Counted from the first letter of the stretch, positions 22,880 through 34,683 are shown. The stretch: DNA of 64,000 nt from Poa pratensis (GCA_947311845.1 CAMZMU010000117.1:77135103-77199102); one strand, 5' to 3'. Notes: generated from the sequence alone by a model not told the origin. Numbers and translations are program-made.

Positions 22880-24295
22880 ATCTGGCTACACAAAAGTCTT
22901 TGAGATTCTGTCTACCCGATTTATCGTAGCCTGTATTGCATATTTGCTCTATATGTCTATCCGGCTACATGAAATGAGATTTGGGCCCCCTTCTTTTCAG
23001 CTTATTTTCCAGATTCTCCCAGAAGCTACCCTCCATCAGCTTCTCCCAGAATCTCGTTTTTTAAATTTGTTTAAACTTAATACTTATTTAGAAGTTTAAA
23101 CAAATTTAAAAAACGAGATTCTGGGAGAACCTGATGGAGGGTAGCTTCTGGGAGAATCTGGAAAATAAGCTGAAAAGAAGGGCGGCCTTGGTAGAGTAGT
23201 CGCACACTTGCCTGGAATAGTTTCTTCATTTTTTTTTTCTCTCCGGGCCGGTGCCAAGGACAAGGAGAGGCCGCCACCGGTTTGCATTTGTCACGGGGAC
23301 AGGAAGTCTAGCACGAGCCGGGCACGTACATCGATTAACAACGATCGTCCCAGATGATAATTCAGATATAGTTGAACTGTTGTGGTAGTGACGTGTTCGT
23401 GCTCCGCAGGTTTCTTCCTCGAAGAGGACAGGAAGGGATAAATATTTGATGATCGAGATTGATGCCGCGAGATGTTCGTGTCCAGATGGATGGAGCACAT
23501 CGCATGGGACGGCGCCGGCTGGCCGGCGCTGTGCCTTGGTTAGAGTGTGGAGCAAACCGCTGACTCTGTTAGATTACGTACGATTAGAAGCTTGCTTAGA
23601 CGGCTAAGCTTCTCGAGAGGTTCAAACTGCGTGTGATGTCAGTTACTTGTAGAGCAAAGCGCTGACTCTCTGTTGATCACACGTGTCTCGAGAATTCCCG
23701 TCTGCCACCGTTGCTGATGATGGCAATGGAGGGGAGACGCCATTGCTCACGTGTATATGAACGTGAGATGCGTGAATGGCCGGTGATGGGTGATACGCCA
23801 GGATCCTCAGCTCATTTGAAGGGTTATTGTATTCACCTGCTTTCTTTGAGGAAATATATTGGACCATCCATAAACCTGACGTGCGGCCATGGAAGAAGAC
23901 AGCCGAGAGGAATGAACAACGGCAAGCACAAAACACAGGATATAGATATCCACACGGTGACAGCGGCGCAGCGCCGGCTGCGCATTCTCCAGTCCCAAAT
24001 GCACTTTGCCTAGTCTTGTATAGTGCGTCGCGAAGATTGAGCACGAAAATATGATATGGCAATTACCAAAGTCCAGCAACGCAACCTGAAGCCTTCTTTT
24101 CACTTCTTCTTTGGACTGAAGAAGAGGTGTAAAAATGCTGTTTGAATCTCCAAGGCACCGTACCATGGATTAGAAAAACATCAGGTATTCCGCGACGAAC
24201 ACTTCTGTTGTGGAAAAACAGAGCTAACTTCTATAGATTCTTCGACGAACAAATATCACAGTCCTGCTCCAGCAGTTGACTAATACGGGTTTGAA
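22880..24295. repeat. Duplicated block, copy B1
   Basis: Matches 31868-33060 (block C) in order: the GTCTACCCG segment, TTTGCATTTGTCACGGGGAC, GTAGTGACGTGTTCGTGCTC, CAGGTTTCTTCCTCGAA, GCAGTTGACTA. It is interrupted by the MITE at 22984-23187 and contains a piece near 24060-24180 that block C lacks. Short ORFs here are not conserved between copies, which argues against coding. Confidence 0.75.
22984..23187. mobile_element. Foldback MITE, 204 bp, TSD TTG
   Basis: Almost perfect inverted repeat: 5' arm starts GGCCCCCTTCTTTTCAGC and 3' arm ends GCTGAAAAGAAGGGCGGCC, with ~95-bp arms and a loop of roughly 15 bp (TTAATACTTATTTAGAA). TTG flanks both sides (22981-22983, 23188-23190). The undisturbed target AGATTTGGTAGAGTAGTC is still present in block C near 31950 and, with one change, in B2 near 25908. 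The superfamily is not certain; a 3-bp duplication fits PIF/Harbinger or CACTA types. Confidence 0.85.
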
Positions 24296-26079
24296 TTCAG
24301 CTCAGCCTTCTATTTCCTTTGATAGTTCTTGCGGTTCTGAGCACATGCATCGAAATCCAGGTCTGAGCTGAACGCCACACATGACCTTCTGAAGACATTT
24401 CGGTTTTTTCCCAATATGTGGGCTCTGAATAAATGAGAATGCTTCAATTCTTGCATTATTCGTCTCTAGAAACATGTCCGCAGCTGGCCGGTCCAAGTAC
24501 ATGTACGTCAACTGCTAGCCTGAATGGAATGAATCACGCATACATCAGAAATGTTCACCAGAATTGTCAAATAGCCACCATATAACTGTCATTTTCATGT
24601 CTCAGAATTTATCAAGTACCCATCCTGACGATCGAACGGCGCATGTAAAAGCAGCTACAAAAGGACATGGTCGACGAGGGGAAAAAACAATGCCTGGAGA
24701 ATCCAGATCTCTCCCTGTTGCTACTGGTAAACTTATATCACAGTCAAATAGCACGCGACCCACATGACATTGCCTTCCTTGTTTTGCCTGCTTCTAGAAA
24801 CATTTTTCAACGGCTGAAAGTACAGACGATACAAAAAAATCCCACTGAAAATGTTTGAGCTGATCTTGCAAGAGGGTATACGATTTCATCCACGGAACGA
24901 AAATCCTCTGGCCCAATTTCAGTATTGCTACAGTACAAGGAGCTTGGTAACCTCGCCAGCATATCCAAGAATGTGAATTCGCCAATTAGAAAACATGTGA
25001 AGTAATACTATAGTTAGCTGCAATGACATCGCACAAAATTATTTTTCTCCATCCCCTTGACTAACGACAGCGGTTGGATGCCAAGTTTTGCTTGTTTAAG
25101 CATTTCCAATGACAAAACATCGCACATGTTGGCGAGCGGCCGTCTTGGCTTATGGAGCTAATTAACAAACGGCTTGTTGCATAAATCCAAGGGGAAAAAA
25201 CCAAATCCATTGACGAACAACAATCCAATATGAGAGGCGCTCGTACATCACCGTACTGTGCGTCGCTCGGCAAACTCGACTGGATCTGTTCAATTTCAAA
25301 CTAGAGCCAGAAATCTCGGCGCTTACTCTGAAGCGGCTGTTTTGTCCGTTGTATAGGGCACAGTGTTCTTGACTCTTGACGACGGACCCCCTTTTGGCAA
25401 GTCTTGTTCGCCTTCCATTTGCTTTGATTGTTCTTGCGGTTCTTCAGCACATCCATCCAATCCAGGTTCTGAGCTGAGCTCCACGCATAGCGTTCAATTT
25501 TCTGAAACCATTTTGGTGTTTCAAAAATGGCCTGGGCATTGACAAAATGAAGGCAGAAGTTCCGCTTCTGGGAACGCTTCAGTCGCTGCCGGAAACTTGT
25601 GAACAGCTGGCTGGTTGCCTAACTGCAAGCCTGAATGGAACAAATGACGCATACATATTCAGAATTGTTCCCCATAATGTTTTTGCCCTCTAGAAAACAT
25701 CAGAATTGTTCGCCATAATTATCAAATAGCCACCATACCAACTGTCATTTTCATGTCTCAGAAATTAAATACATAAGTTTTGGTACACCAAAAGTCTTTG
25801 TATTGGGTCTACCAGGTTTGTCGTTGGTTGCATTCCATATTTGCTCTATTCGGACCGCATTCCATATTTGCTCTATTCGGACCTACGCCAACGCAAGCGT
25901 TGCAAGATTTGATAGAGTAGTCACACTTGGCTGGAAAAGTTTCATTCTTTCTCCAGGTGCTCATAGATAAGCCAGAACGCGACGGCGCCCACGGTGCCCA
26001 GGAAATGCCGCCACCGTTCTTGCATTTGTCACGGGGACAGGAAGTCAGGCACGAGCCGGGCATGATGTGCTGTTCCATG
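24296..26079. repeat. Duplicated block, copy B2 (5' part)
   Basis: Successive pieces match block C: 24300-24380 with 31510-31590, 24600-24925 with 30730-31150, 24930-25300 with 31150-31390, 25380-25760 with 31440-31850, 25780-26070 with 31870-32060. Inside, GCATTCCATATTTGCTCTAT is duplicated in tandem (27-bp unit, about 25829-25882). No gene is supported. Confidence 0.7.
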
Positions 26080-26717
26080 TCGTGCTTGTCGCGGTAGCGG
26101 GTGTCGGCTTCGGGTGGCGTGGCGGTGGGGCTGTCGACCAGGCCAACTAGGTCTTTGGCGTGGTTGGATGAATGTCGGGGCGGCGGCCTTGGAAGGTGGT
26201 GCCGGAGGACCGCTTAGGGCATGGAGGGACGGATGGAAGTCAAGAGGGCGGTCTCAGATTGCGGCGGTTCTCGAAGTGCTGGAGCTACAGAGGATGGGGG
26301 TTTCTAGTGGTGCGCTTTATCCTCCTTCTTTGTCGGGGCGGCCTATCCCAGCTTTTCGTAGCTGGTTGGCTTCTCTCCCCTCCGACGATGGTGAAGATGG
26401 CGTTCGATGGTGCGGTGTTTCGCAAGGCATCTCTCGTGCTCCTTCTGGAGCATGTCGGCCCTTTCCACCTTTCATTGGCATGCCATGCTGGATCTGGTTT
26501 GCTCGATCGAGGGTGTGGCGTGGGCACGGCACGTCGGGTCTTTTTCTTCGTCGGCTTCGTTTTGTCAGTTAATGTGCTTAGGTGGTGCGTTTCTCGTTGG
26601 TTCATCACTTCGTCAGTGTCTTTGTATCTGATTTTCGCGCAGTTTCCCCAGCAAATAAAATGGACAACTCTCTTCTTTTTAATGAAAGGCAGTACTCTGC
26701 TAGTTGCTCGAAAAAAA
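26080..26717 (+). mobile_element. Retroposon-like insertion with A-tail in block B2
   Basis: This interval is absent from blocks B1 and C. It ends CTTTTTAATGAAAGGCAGTA...GCTCG followed by A7 (26711-26717), a tail style common for grass LINE 3' ends. To the right the block resumes at a point equal to 24149 of B1, so about 0.8 kb of block sequence was lost as well. No clear target duplication found. ORFs are low-confidence and left out. Confidence 0.5.
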
Positions 26718-27167
26718 TTCTCCAAGGCATGCATCGAAGCATAGATTTGAAACATCAGATATTCTGAGACAGAGAGACACAACTTAGCTGGGCTGCTGAC
26801 CAAGACGAGTAGGAATCCAGTTCAGCAAAAGATTTGAAGAACCAGATGAGCCGAGCCAACAATTTAGTCTGCAGCTCTCCCTTTGGCTTTGATGTCTGTT
26901 TATACCGGTGAACCCTTTTAATTTTGCACTCGGACTTTCGCCAGACATGTATATGTGTTGGTAATTTTGCAAGAGAATTGTTTGTACAAATTTTGCCTTG
27001 ATACCCTGTTGCAACAATGTTTGCCCCTCATGTCAAAAAAAAAAAAAAAACCCCTAGAAATCGATGGGATTAATCAGATGTTGCTAAATGTTATATGGAC
27101 GGGCACCGGCTTGGCGCATTCCATATGGAGGCATGGAGCAAGCGCACCGCCAGAAGTCAGAAAAGAT
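26718..27167. other. End of block B2 and an A16 run
   Basis: 26718-26890 matches 33035-33143 of block C (AGTTCAGCAA...GAACCAGATGA). From 26890 to 27167 no homology inside the window is seen; an A16 run at 27035-27050 could be the tail of an old retroposon. Confidence 0.45.
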
Positions 27168-27717
27168 GGCTGATCGCCTCATGGCTAGGCGATGGCCCAA
27201 CTCCTACTTCTGTCCACTGTGTCGACGGAACCTAGAGACTGCTGAGCACCTGCTAGTGGAGTGCCCATGGTCACGTTCGCTTTGGTGAAGAGTGGCGGCC
27301 AAGCTAGGCTTTGGCTCGCTAAACCCCTCCTCTTGGCAGCCGAGCCCGTTGCCATCGTTGACATCCTGGCTTGCCTCGCTTGCTGCCGGATCAGGTGACA
27401 ACCTCAAGTCTTGCAAGTCCATCGCACCGTTGGTCATTTGGGCCATCTGGAGAGAAAGGAACGCGCGAATCTTCCGCGAGATTGATCGCCCAGCCGTGGC
27501 CGTGGCTGATGAGGTGTTCGACGAGATTGCGAGTTGGGATTTGGCGGGTTGCCGCCATCTTAGATGATGCGAGTAGTTCGCTTGCGGTTGTGCTGGGTGG
27601 GCGCTGTCCCTTCCTTGCTTTGTTTCTTTTTTCCCGTTTCAGTACTGTAACTTAAGTTCCTTGTAACTTTTTCCTCTATCAATGAAAACACAGCTCTCCT
27701 GCGGCTTTCGCAAAAAA
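27168..27717 (+). mobile_element. 5'-truncated LINE, 550 bp, 16-bp TSD
   Basis: AGAAGTCAGAAAAGAT is present at 27152-27167 and again at 27718-27733, directly after a short A-run (27712-27718). Between them the + strand encodes the C-terminal zf-RVT segment of a plant LINE: DRLMARRWPNSYFCPLCRRN, ETAEHLLVECPWSRSLW, a TGA, then WAIWRERNARIF, and a 3' UTR ending CTCCTGCGGCTTTCGC. The 5' truncation and long duplication are classic target-primed insertion. Confidence 0.92.
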
Positions 27718-27733
27718 AGAAGTCAGAAAAGAT

Positions 27734-28198
27734 TAAACTGCGTAGACGCTAGGTGTGGCATATGCTGGTTTGGTACTAGTAGCAGTGTTTATGCTTGTTT
27801 GACTTACACTGTCATCTCCCTTTGCATTAACGTATGCAAAGATTCCGATGCATCTGGTTGTGTTCGACGTTGCTTCGTAAAATTGAAGCCGTTCCAGGGG
27901 ACTGAGGGGAGGCGGTGATGAAAATTTTGGGCGCCCCAGGGAACACGCTGCCGTGTTTCTTGCCTTGCATAGGCGTTCATACGGTTCGAAACTTGGATCA
28001 GGCGTTGTTCATCCCCGGGGGCGCCCACAGATCCAGTGGGATGGGGCTGGGCTAGCTTGCGCGCGCGACGGCTCGCTCGGTTTCCGACAGCCGTGCGTGC
28101 GCGCGTGTGGGCCCACCGACAGCGACGTGAGGAGGACGAAGAGGTCGCTCCGGAGAAGAAGAGGTCGCCCGACCCCGCAACCCACCGCGATAAGTCCA
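27734..28198. other. Unassigned, becoming GC-rich
   Basis: No protein domain recognised. The 3' half (27950-28198) is GC-rich with CpG-dense strings such as GCGCGCGCGAC and could be a promoter or first exon of an unrecognised gene, but nothing supports a start. Confidence 0.3.
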
Positions 28199-28625
28199 TC
28201 CTCGCCATCGCCGCCTCCGCCGCGGCCAGCCGCGCTTCGGCGTCTCCGGCTCGGCCTCGCCGTCGATCGCCGGAGATGAAGATGACGGCGGCGCTCATGC
28301 GATTTCCCCCCGACCCCGCACCCCCAGCCCTAAGTTTCGTCCTCGCCGTCGCCGCCTCCGCCGCGGCCAGCCGCGGCTCCGGCTCGGCTGGCCGTCGCCG
28401 TCGCTGGAGATGAAGATGGCGACGGTGCTATTGCGATTTCCCCCCGACCCCCGCACCCCCAGCCCTAAGTTTCATGCTCGCCGTCGCCGGAGATGAAGAT
28501 GGCGGCGGTGCTCATGCGATTTCCCCCCGACCCCTGCACCCCCAGCCCTAAGTTCCCTCCTCGCCTCCACCGCCTCCGCCGCGGCCAGCCGCGGCTCCGG
28601 CGTCTCCGGCTCGGCCTGGCGTCGT
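28199..28625 (+). repeat. GC-rich tandem repeat, three units
   Basis: GGAGATGAAGATG...GCGATTTCCCCCCGACC...CCCAGCCCTAAGTT occurs three times, starting near 28271, 28404 and 28488, separated by variants of CGCCGCCTCCGCCGCGGCCA. Unit lengths are unequal (about 133, 84 and 130 bp). Frames change between units, so a repeated protein is unlikely. Confidence 0.75.
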
Positions 28626-30534
28626 GGAAATCGGTGGAGAATTTGGGGAAGAAGAGAGAACCGTGGAGAAATTGGGGAAAAAGGAGGGAGGACGAAGACC
28701 ACATGGTGGGACCCACCCACGCTCCGCGTGACGCGGACTGCGCGAGCAGTTGCGCGGTCGACAACTAGCGAATCCCAGTGGGATGGTCGATGCTTCCCTT
28801 CTCGCATGATCCCATGTTGCCATGTGCGGCTTAATTGTGGCAACGGTGAGAATCTACTCGTGCGCAGCATGTTTTTGTCTCAAAAACAATGGGAGACTCA
28901 TTACTCGTAGTACAATGTTGCCAAACGGCACGAACGACTCAACGTTCATATGTGGTTGTACCTAATTAAGGCGAGCGCTGACCGTCGGAAGTCAGAACCA
29001 TTAAAAATTGCATAGAGGCCTGGTTGTGGTGTGGTAGTAGCTACAATTCATTACTAGCTAGTACTCGAGCAAGCGACTCTGACTTCACCTTCGATGACCA
29101 ACGACGTAGTACTCGCCGCAAAAGACGTCGAAACCTATGTCAGATCATGCCAACAATCAGCCATGCACGTGAACGGCAAACATCTTCGACTACGAAGACG
29201 AGCTTCGAGAAGAGAAATATACTGGATTTGCGTCAACCGAGTCCTCCGCAAAAGAAACATTGGTTGCCTGTCATCGTAACCATCTGGACACGCTCCACGG
29301 AAGCTCCGACTCCAGGTGACGTAGTGAAGCACGAAAGGACCCATTATAAACGTCGGAAAACCGACTACTACAATCCAAGCCGCGACCCAAACTCTGCTCG
29401 ACACATCGTCCTTGCCAAACTGCAAACAAACAAGGACAGTTGCCCGGCAACATCATCCTTCACGGTCCCATAGCCGTAGTCGACTTTGAGACGATGCCTC
29501 CAAGGAGGAGAAAGACGCTTGAACGCCTCCATTCCTAATCACAAGGAACGAAGGTTTCCCTTCGGAAAGCTGGCCGACAACAACATCGACCACAACTATC
29601 TCGACCACGGCTACATCACTAGCAGCCATCTCAAGATTGATATGGAGGGCAACGTTTACAACAACTCATCGGCAAGAACTCCAGTCAGCAATGTCGGCGT
29701 CGTCGCTAGCGTCCACTCCACTCCCGCTGACTGCGAGAGGTAAGAGAGGAAGACCATCTGATATAGAGTTGATGATTACGGAGAGAACAAAACGACAAAA
29801 GCGCAAGATTTCAAATCCAGTCATAGTCGAGTCAGTTTCTCTCCCGCTACGACTGAGGGGAACGTTAGAACAGGTACACGATATGAGTTGGAAATAGATT
29901 AGGATTTCTACACCTCCGTGTACTCCAAGTTTATCTCTCTTCTTGTACCACTATACATAGCCCCAGGATGATCCAATTTAAACACCAAATAAAATATTAG
30001 GGTTCTGTTTACTTTTTCAACAATGCATCCACAGCTGAAACAACAACTAACTAAAGGAGCTCCCTGTCGAAGCGATAAGCAGATGACATGTAAAGTCGTT
30101 GGTTACGGAATCTGAATCATTACCAAATTAAGGCGGCTAATTAAATTTGTTTACTTTCTTGGTAGGCGGCTGATGATCTAGATGACTAGATACGTTGTTT
30201 ATCTTCATTTGATGAACACAAAGGTCCCACTACCCTCAGTCGCTCAGATATATATCTGCAACTTTCGTTTTCTCTATATCAAAATATCTGTACAACTTTT
30301 GTGTCCACAATGGAGGAGTACTGTATACAACTTCCGAAACAAATCCGGCACTTAGGAACGAGGATACGTAAAGCAACCGATAAAACATTTAGATTCCAGG
30401 TCACCTTCAACATTTAGATTGTCAGGCAAAGGTTTAGGCTGCCCGTCCTTGTCATTTGCCAAGATGCATGTAAGTTATATATTCGTTACAAAAACCTAAT
30501 TAGGGAGCACCTCGGACTCGGACTTTGTCCGACC
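28626..30534. other. Unassigned DNA, possible decayed LTR element
   Basis: A 149-codon + frame at 29024-29473 and short frames to 29897 have no recognisable domain. The stretch 29880-29960 (ACACCTCCGTGTACTCCAAG, TCTCTCTTCTTGTACC) looks like the polyadenylation end of an LTR, but no partner was found. From 29960 to 30534 I see nothing. Confidence 0.25.
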
Positions 30535-33180
30535 TTAACACCTAAACCAGGGCCAGGGTAAGATAAATACTAACAGAATATTACACATAGTTCAGAATAC
30601 ATGTACTGATTCTAATTGAGCTTCACTCCCCATGCATCGTGTTTCCCAACTCATCCATCCATCGACATCGAAGCTGGCACAAAGGCTCCGTCACTGTCCG
30701 TTTAACATGCTTCTAGAAGCATTTCAACAACTCAGCCAAAGTACCCATCCTGACGAACGGGTGGAAACAAGAACACACCACACCACCACGAAAGAATCAT
30801 CAAAAGTTCCACTGAACCAAGAGAAAGTGCAAAGACCGGAGGGTCTCCCTCCACTTTCTACAAAAATATCCACAGAGTTCAGACGAAGCAGCTACAAATG
30901 GAGATGGTGGACTAGATGTAAAGCAAAAAGAGAATGCCTGGAGAATCCAGATCTCCCTGTTGCTACACTTATGTCACAATCAAGTAGCATGCCACCCAGA
31001 TGACATTGCCTTCTTTGTGTTGTCTGCTTCTAGAAACATTTTTCAACAGCTGAAAGTACACACCACAAAAACACTACTTGGAGCTGATCAGTGACGAAGG
31101 AATATCAGAGGGTATACCATTTCATCTACTAAACGAAAATTCTCCGGCCCAATTTGACTATTGCTACCCTACAGGGAGCATGGTAGCCTATCCAACATAT
31201 CCAAGAATATGAACTGGCCAATTCGAAAACATGTGGAGTATATAGTAAGCTTCGATGACATGGAAGAAAAAAATCTCCCATGTTGGATAGCGGCCGTCCT
31301 GGCCTACTGCATAAATCGAAGGGAACAACAATTCGGTGAGACCCTCGTCACCGTGCCGTGCGTCGCTCGGCAAATTCGACTGGATCCGTTCAGTTTCAAA
31401 CTAGCGCCAAAATCTCGGCGCTTACTTTCAAGCGGCTCTTTTGTCTGTTGTTCATGGCACGGTGTTCTTGACGACGGAGGACCTCCTTTCCAAGTCTTGT
31501 TCGCCTTCCATTTCCTCCGATTGTTCTTGCGGTTCTTAGCACATGCATCCAAATCCAGGCTCTGAGCTGAACTCCACGCATAGTCTTCGACCTTCTGAAA
31601 CCATTTCGGTGTTTCACAAATGTCCTGGCTTTGACGAGATGAAGGCAGAAGTTTCAGCCGTTTTCGGTTTTTGTGCCTCTAAAACCATGTAGACAGACGA
31701 CAGCTAGCCGGTCGAAGTATATGTTGGCCCAACAGCTGCTAGCCTGAATGGAATAAATCACGCATACATATTCGTTGAAATGAAACCATGCGCGCTCTAG
31801 AAAACATCAGAATTGTTTGCCATAATTATGAAATAGCCATCATGTCTCAGAAGTTAAGTATATAAGTTTTGGTACACCAAAGTCTTAAAGATTCGGTCTA
31901 CCCGGTTTGTTGTTTGCCTGCATTGCATATAAGCTCTACATATCCGTAGCAAGATTTGGTAGAGTAGTCACACTTGCCAATAGATAAGCCAAAACGTAAG
32001 GTGCCAAGGAAATGCCGCCACCAGTTTGCATTTGTCACGGGGACGGGAAGTCTAAGCACGAGCTACACACGTATAGCGGTTAACACGGAAACGCTAAGTT
32101 ACGCATGCGAAGGCTCGCATGACGCGGCACCGACGGTGGCTGGGAAGAAATTTAACGGATGGGGGTGGCGGTCAGCGGCGAGAACTGTTTAGAGGGAATG
32201 GCCGGGACGGTGTCGTACCGGCGAAGGAGGAGCTCGGGGCAGCGCGAGGCGAACGGCAATTCATCCGACTGTGCCTGTGGCGGCAGGTCATCTCCCTCTC
32301 CGTCGAGCTTGCTGCCGGCGGCGGAATATTGCGAGCGATAAGGCGATAGCTAGTATCGCCCCGATTAACAACACTAACCTCCGAGATTAATTCAAGATAT
32401 AGTTGAATTGTTGTGGTAGTGACGTGTTCGTGCTCCGCAGGTTTCTTCCTCGAAACGGACGGGAAGGGGTTAACATTTCATCGAGATTGATGCTGCGAGA
32501 CGATGTTCGTATCCAGATGGAGAGATCACGTGGGACGGCGCCGGCGGCCTTGGTCAGAGTGTGGAGCAAAGCGCTGACTCCCTGGTGATTACGTAGGATT
32601 AGAAGCTTCCTGTGTGCGTGCGATGCAAGTTTTGCTAAACTAACTGCAAGTGTGCCACCGTTGTTGATGATGATGGCAAAGGAGACGCCATTGCTCACGT
32701 CTATCTGATCTTGAGATGCGTGTGAATGTGCACACACACGATTGTGTGCGGGGCTCAGGTAAAAACTGATCTGAGTCGGGGACTCGAGGTGGTTCTTGTG
32801 CTGGCTCAGGTAAAACCTCACGCGCCGCCACCGGAGAAGACAGCCGAGCAGAGGGGGAACGAACAATGCCAAGAACAGATCACTGGCCGGATGCCTACTG
32901 CGCACTCTCCCAAGTGCACTTTGCCTACTCCAATATACGGGCGTCACCAAGATTAAACACGAAAACTTCAGTTGGGAAAAAACAGAGCTAACTTTTATAA
33001 GATTCGAGGAACAAGGATTACAATCCTGCACCAGCAGTTGACTAGAACGGTTAGGAATTCAGTTCAGCAACAGATTTGCAGAACCAGATGAACCCGAGTC
33101 AACTACTCTGCTCTGCTCTCCCTTCGCCTTGGATGCCGTCTCTAAAAGCATCTTCTTTGCGCTCATCTCCCGCATAGGAT
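30535..33180. repeat. Duplicated block, copy C (longest copy)
   Basis: This is the fullest copy of the block shared with 12715-13395, 22880-24295 and 24296-26890. It ends about 110 bp from the stop codon of the F-box gene, so on the minus strand it is that gene's downstream flank. ORFs of 60-214 codons exist on both strands, but their frames are not kept between copies. Confidence 0.7.
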
Positions 33181-33289
33181 TATCCTCCATCGGAATCCAC
33201 GGGTTGCGGTACTAGTAATCTAATCTACTAACTCCTTGCAAAGGGAGTAGGGACGGACGGCTTACACGGCAGAGACCAAGATTCCTAGA

Positions 33290-34373
33290 TCACACGCGCA
33301 CAGATCCCACGGAGAAGACGAATCCGCCGAACTCCGGCGGAGGGCGCACCACGGTCCAGTTCTTGGTCTTGACGTCGAACACCCACAGGGCATGCCCGCC
33401 GGAACCGATGGCCCCGGTGACCACCACGCGCTCACCGCCGCCTACGGCCACCGCGCGCGCCGTGCCGGCCTTGAGCCCCGGCGGGGACGGCCCGACCTCG
33501 CGCCACTCGCGCCGCTCCCCACGGTACTCCAACATGCCGTTGCCCTCTATGCACCACACGCGGCCGCGCACCACCACGTGCGCCGCCGAGGGGGGGCGCG
33601 CGCACGCGCTCCAGGCGGCGCCACACACGGGCCGCGGGGTCGAACCACTCCGCGTCGCGCTCGAACCCGCCCTGCCGGCCCGTGCGGTACCCGCTGACCG
33701 CCAGGAACCGGTCGCCGGCGACGGTGGCCATGCCGTCGCACTCGTCCCGCTCCTCGGACATGTCCGGGAGCGGGTCCCAGGCGTCCGCGCCCGCGTCGTA
33801 GGCCTCCGCCGTCTTGAGCGCGTTCTTGAGCTTGTCGTGGCCGCCGGCGACGTAGATCTTGCCCCCCGCCTCGGCGCAGGCGAAGAAGGACCGCAGACCG
33901 CATCGGCGCGCCGCGGCGCCACACGCCGGTGGCCGCGTCGAGGACGTGGACGTCCGCCACGGGCTCGAAGGTCTTGGTGTCCCACCCGCCCAGCACGGCG
34001 AGGCGGCCCTCCACCGCCGCGCACTGCGCGAACATGGGCACCGGCGGCGCGGCGCTCTCGCGTCGCCACTCCCCGTGGTCACGTTGTAGACCGACACGCC
34101 GTACGCCTGCGTGGTGCCGTCCTCCGAGGCCGCCGGGATCCCGAACTGCAGGAGGAAGACCAGATCCTCGTTGGCCCCGGCGTTGGCGCGCGCCAGGGCG
34201 AAGTCCGGCGCGACGGCGGCGCCCCTCCAGCCGCGGCAGACGCGGCGCATGGAGCGGAAGGAGCCGTGCGGGACGCGCGCCAGGCAGTCGACGGCGACGT
34301 CGTCCGGCATGCCGGGGATGAGATCTATGTGGTCGACCTTGCACTCTTGAGCACGGCTCTTCTGGTTCCTCAT
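33290..34373 (-). pseudogene. F-box/kelch-repeat protein gene, three frameshifts
   Basis: The ATG at 34371-34373 follows a TATA box; the upstream codon at 34418 is TTG, not a start. The protein (about 361 residues, single exon) begins with an F-box, DLIPGMPDDVAVDCLARVPH then SMRRVCRGWR, which binds SKP1 in SCF ubiquitin ligases. Kelch motifs follow: GRLAVLGGWD, GKIYVAGGHDK, DRFLAVSGYRTG and VWCIEGNG, ending GHALWVFDVKTKNWTVV. The arrangement resembles the plant KMD-type F-box/kelch group that targets regulatory proteins for degradation; the exact subgroup is inference. Frame changes near 34072, 33895 and in a G7 run at 33591-33597 break it. All are in GC-rich DNA, so assembly error is possible. 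Confidence 0.85.
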
Positions 34374-34429
34374 CTTGTTGTTGGCTTCTGAAATGGTTGG
34401 ATGGCTCTTCTCCCTCAAGGGAAGTGAGG

Positions 34430-34437
34430 TTAAATAG
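34430..34437 (-). promoter_or_regulatory. TATA box of the F-box gene
   Basis: Minus strand CTATTTAA, 57-64 bp upstream of the ATG at 34373. A start site about 30 bp downstream would leave a 5' UTR of roughly 25-30 nt and exclude the upstream in-frame TTG at 34418. Confidence 0.55.
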
Positions 34438-34651
34438 AACCCACGGCGCTACGTGCCACGGTGTGATTGGAACTCGGTGATATATCGACGCTGCTCACCG
34501 ACGGAAGAGAAGAAAAATATAATATTCCTGAAGGGAGTAGAACTGAGCCAGACAGCGCCGATCTTTTCTTTTTCGCGAGTTGACAGTTTCATTACTCAAA
34601 TACTAGTACTATACTACTGGTACAAAATATTTATACATCTCCCGACACTTA

Positions 34652-34683
34652 CTGTGGACCGGATATTATGGACCGGAGGGGTA
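34652..34683. mobile_element. Stowaway-like terminal remnant
   Basis: TATTATGGACCGGAGGGGTA resembles the right terminal repeat of Stowaway MITEs (reverse of TACTCCCTCCGTCC) next to TA. No matching left end was found within 300 bp, so it is a remnant or chance. Confidence 0.35.

Noticed and set aside
29024..29473. 149-codon ORF as a retroviral-type gag
   Set aside because: No gag, zinc-knuckle or protease motif could be identified; left as unassigned.
32387..33031. 214-codon minus ORF in block C as a gene
   Set aside because: The homologous B1 copy does not keep the frame, so coding is unlikely.
33363..34391. 342-codon + strand ORF opposite the F-box gene
   Set aside because: GC-rich antisense shadow; the minus strand has clear F-box and kelch motifs.
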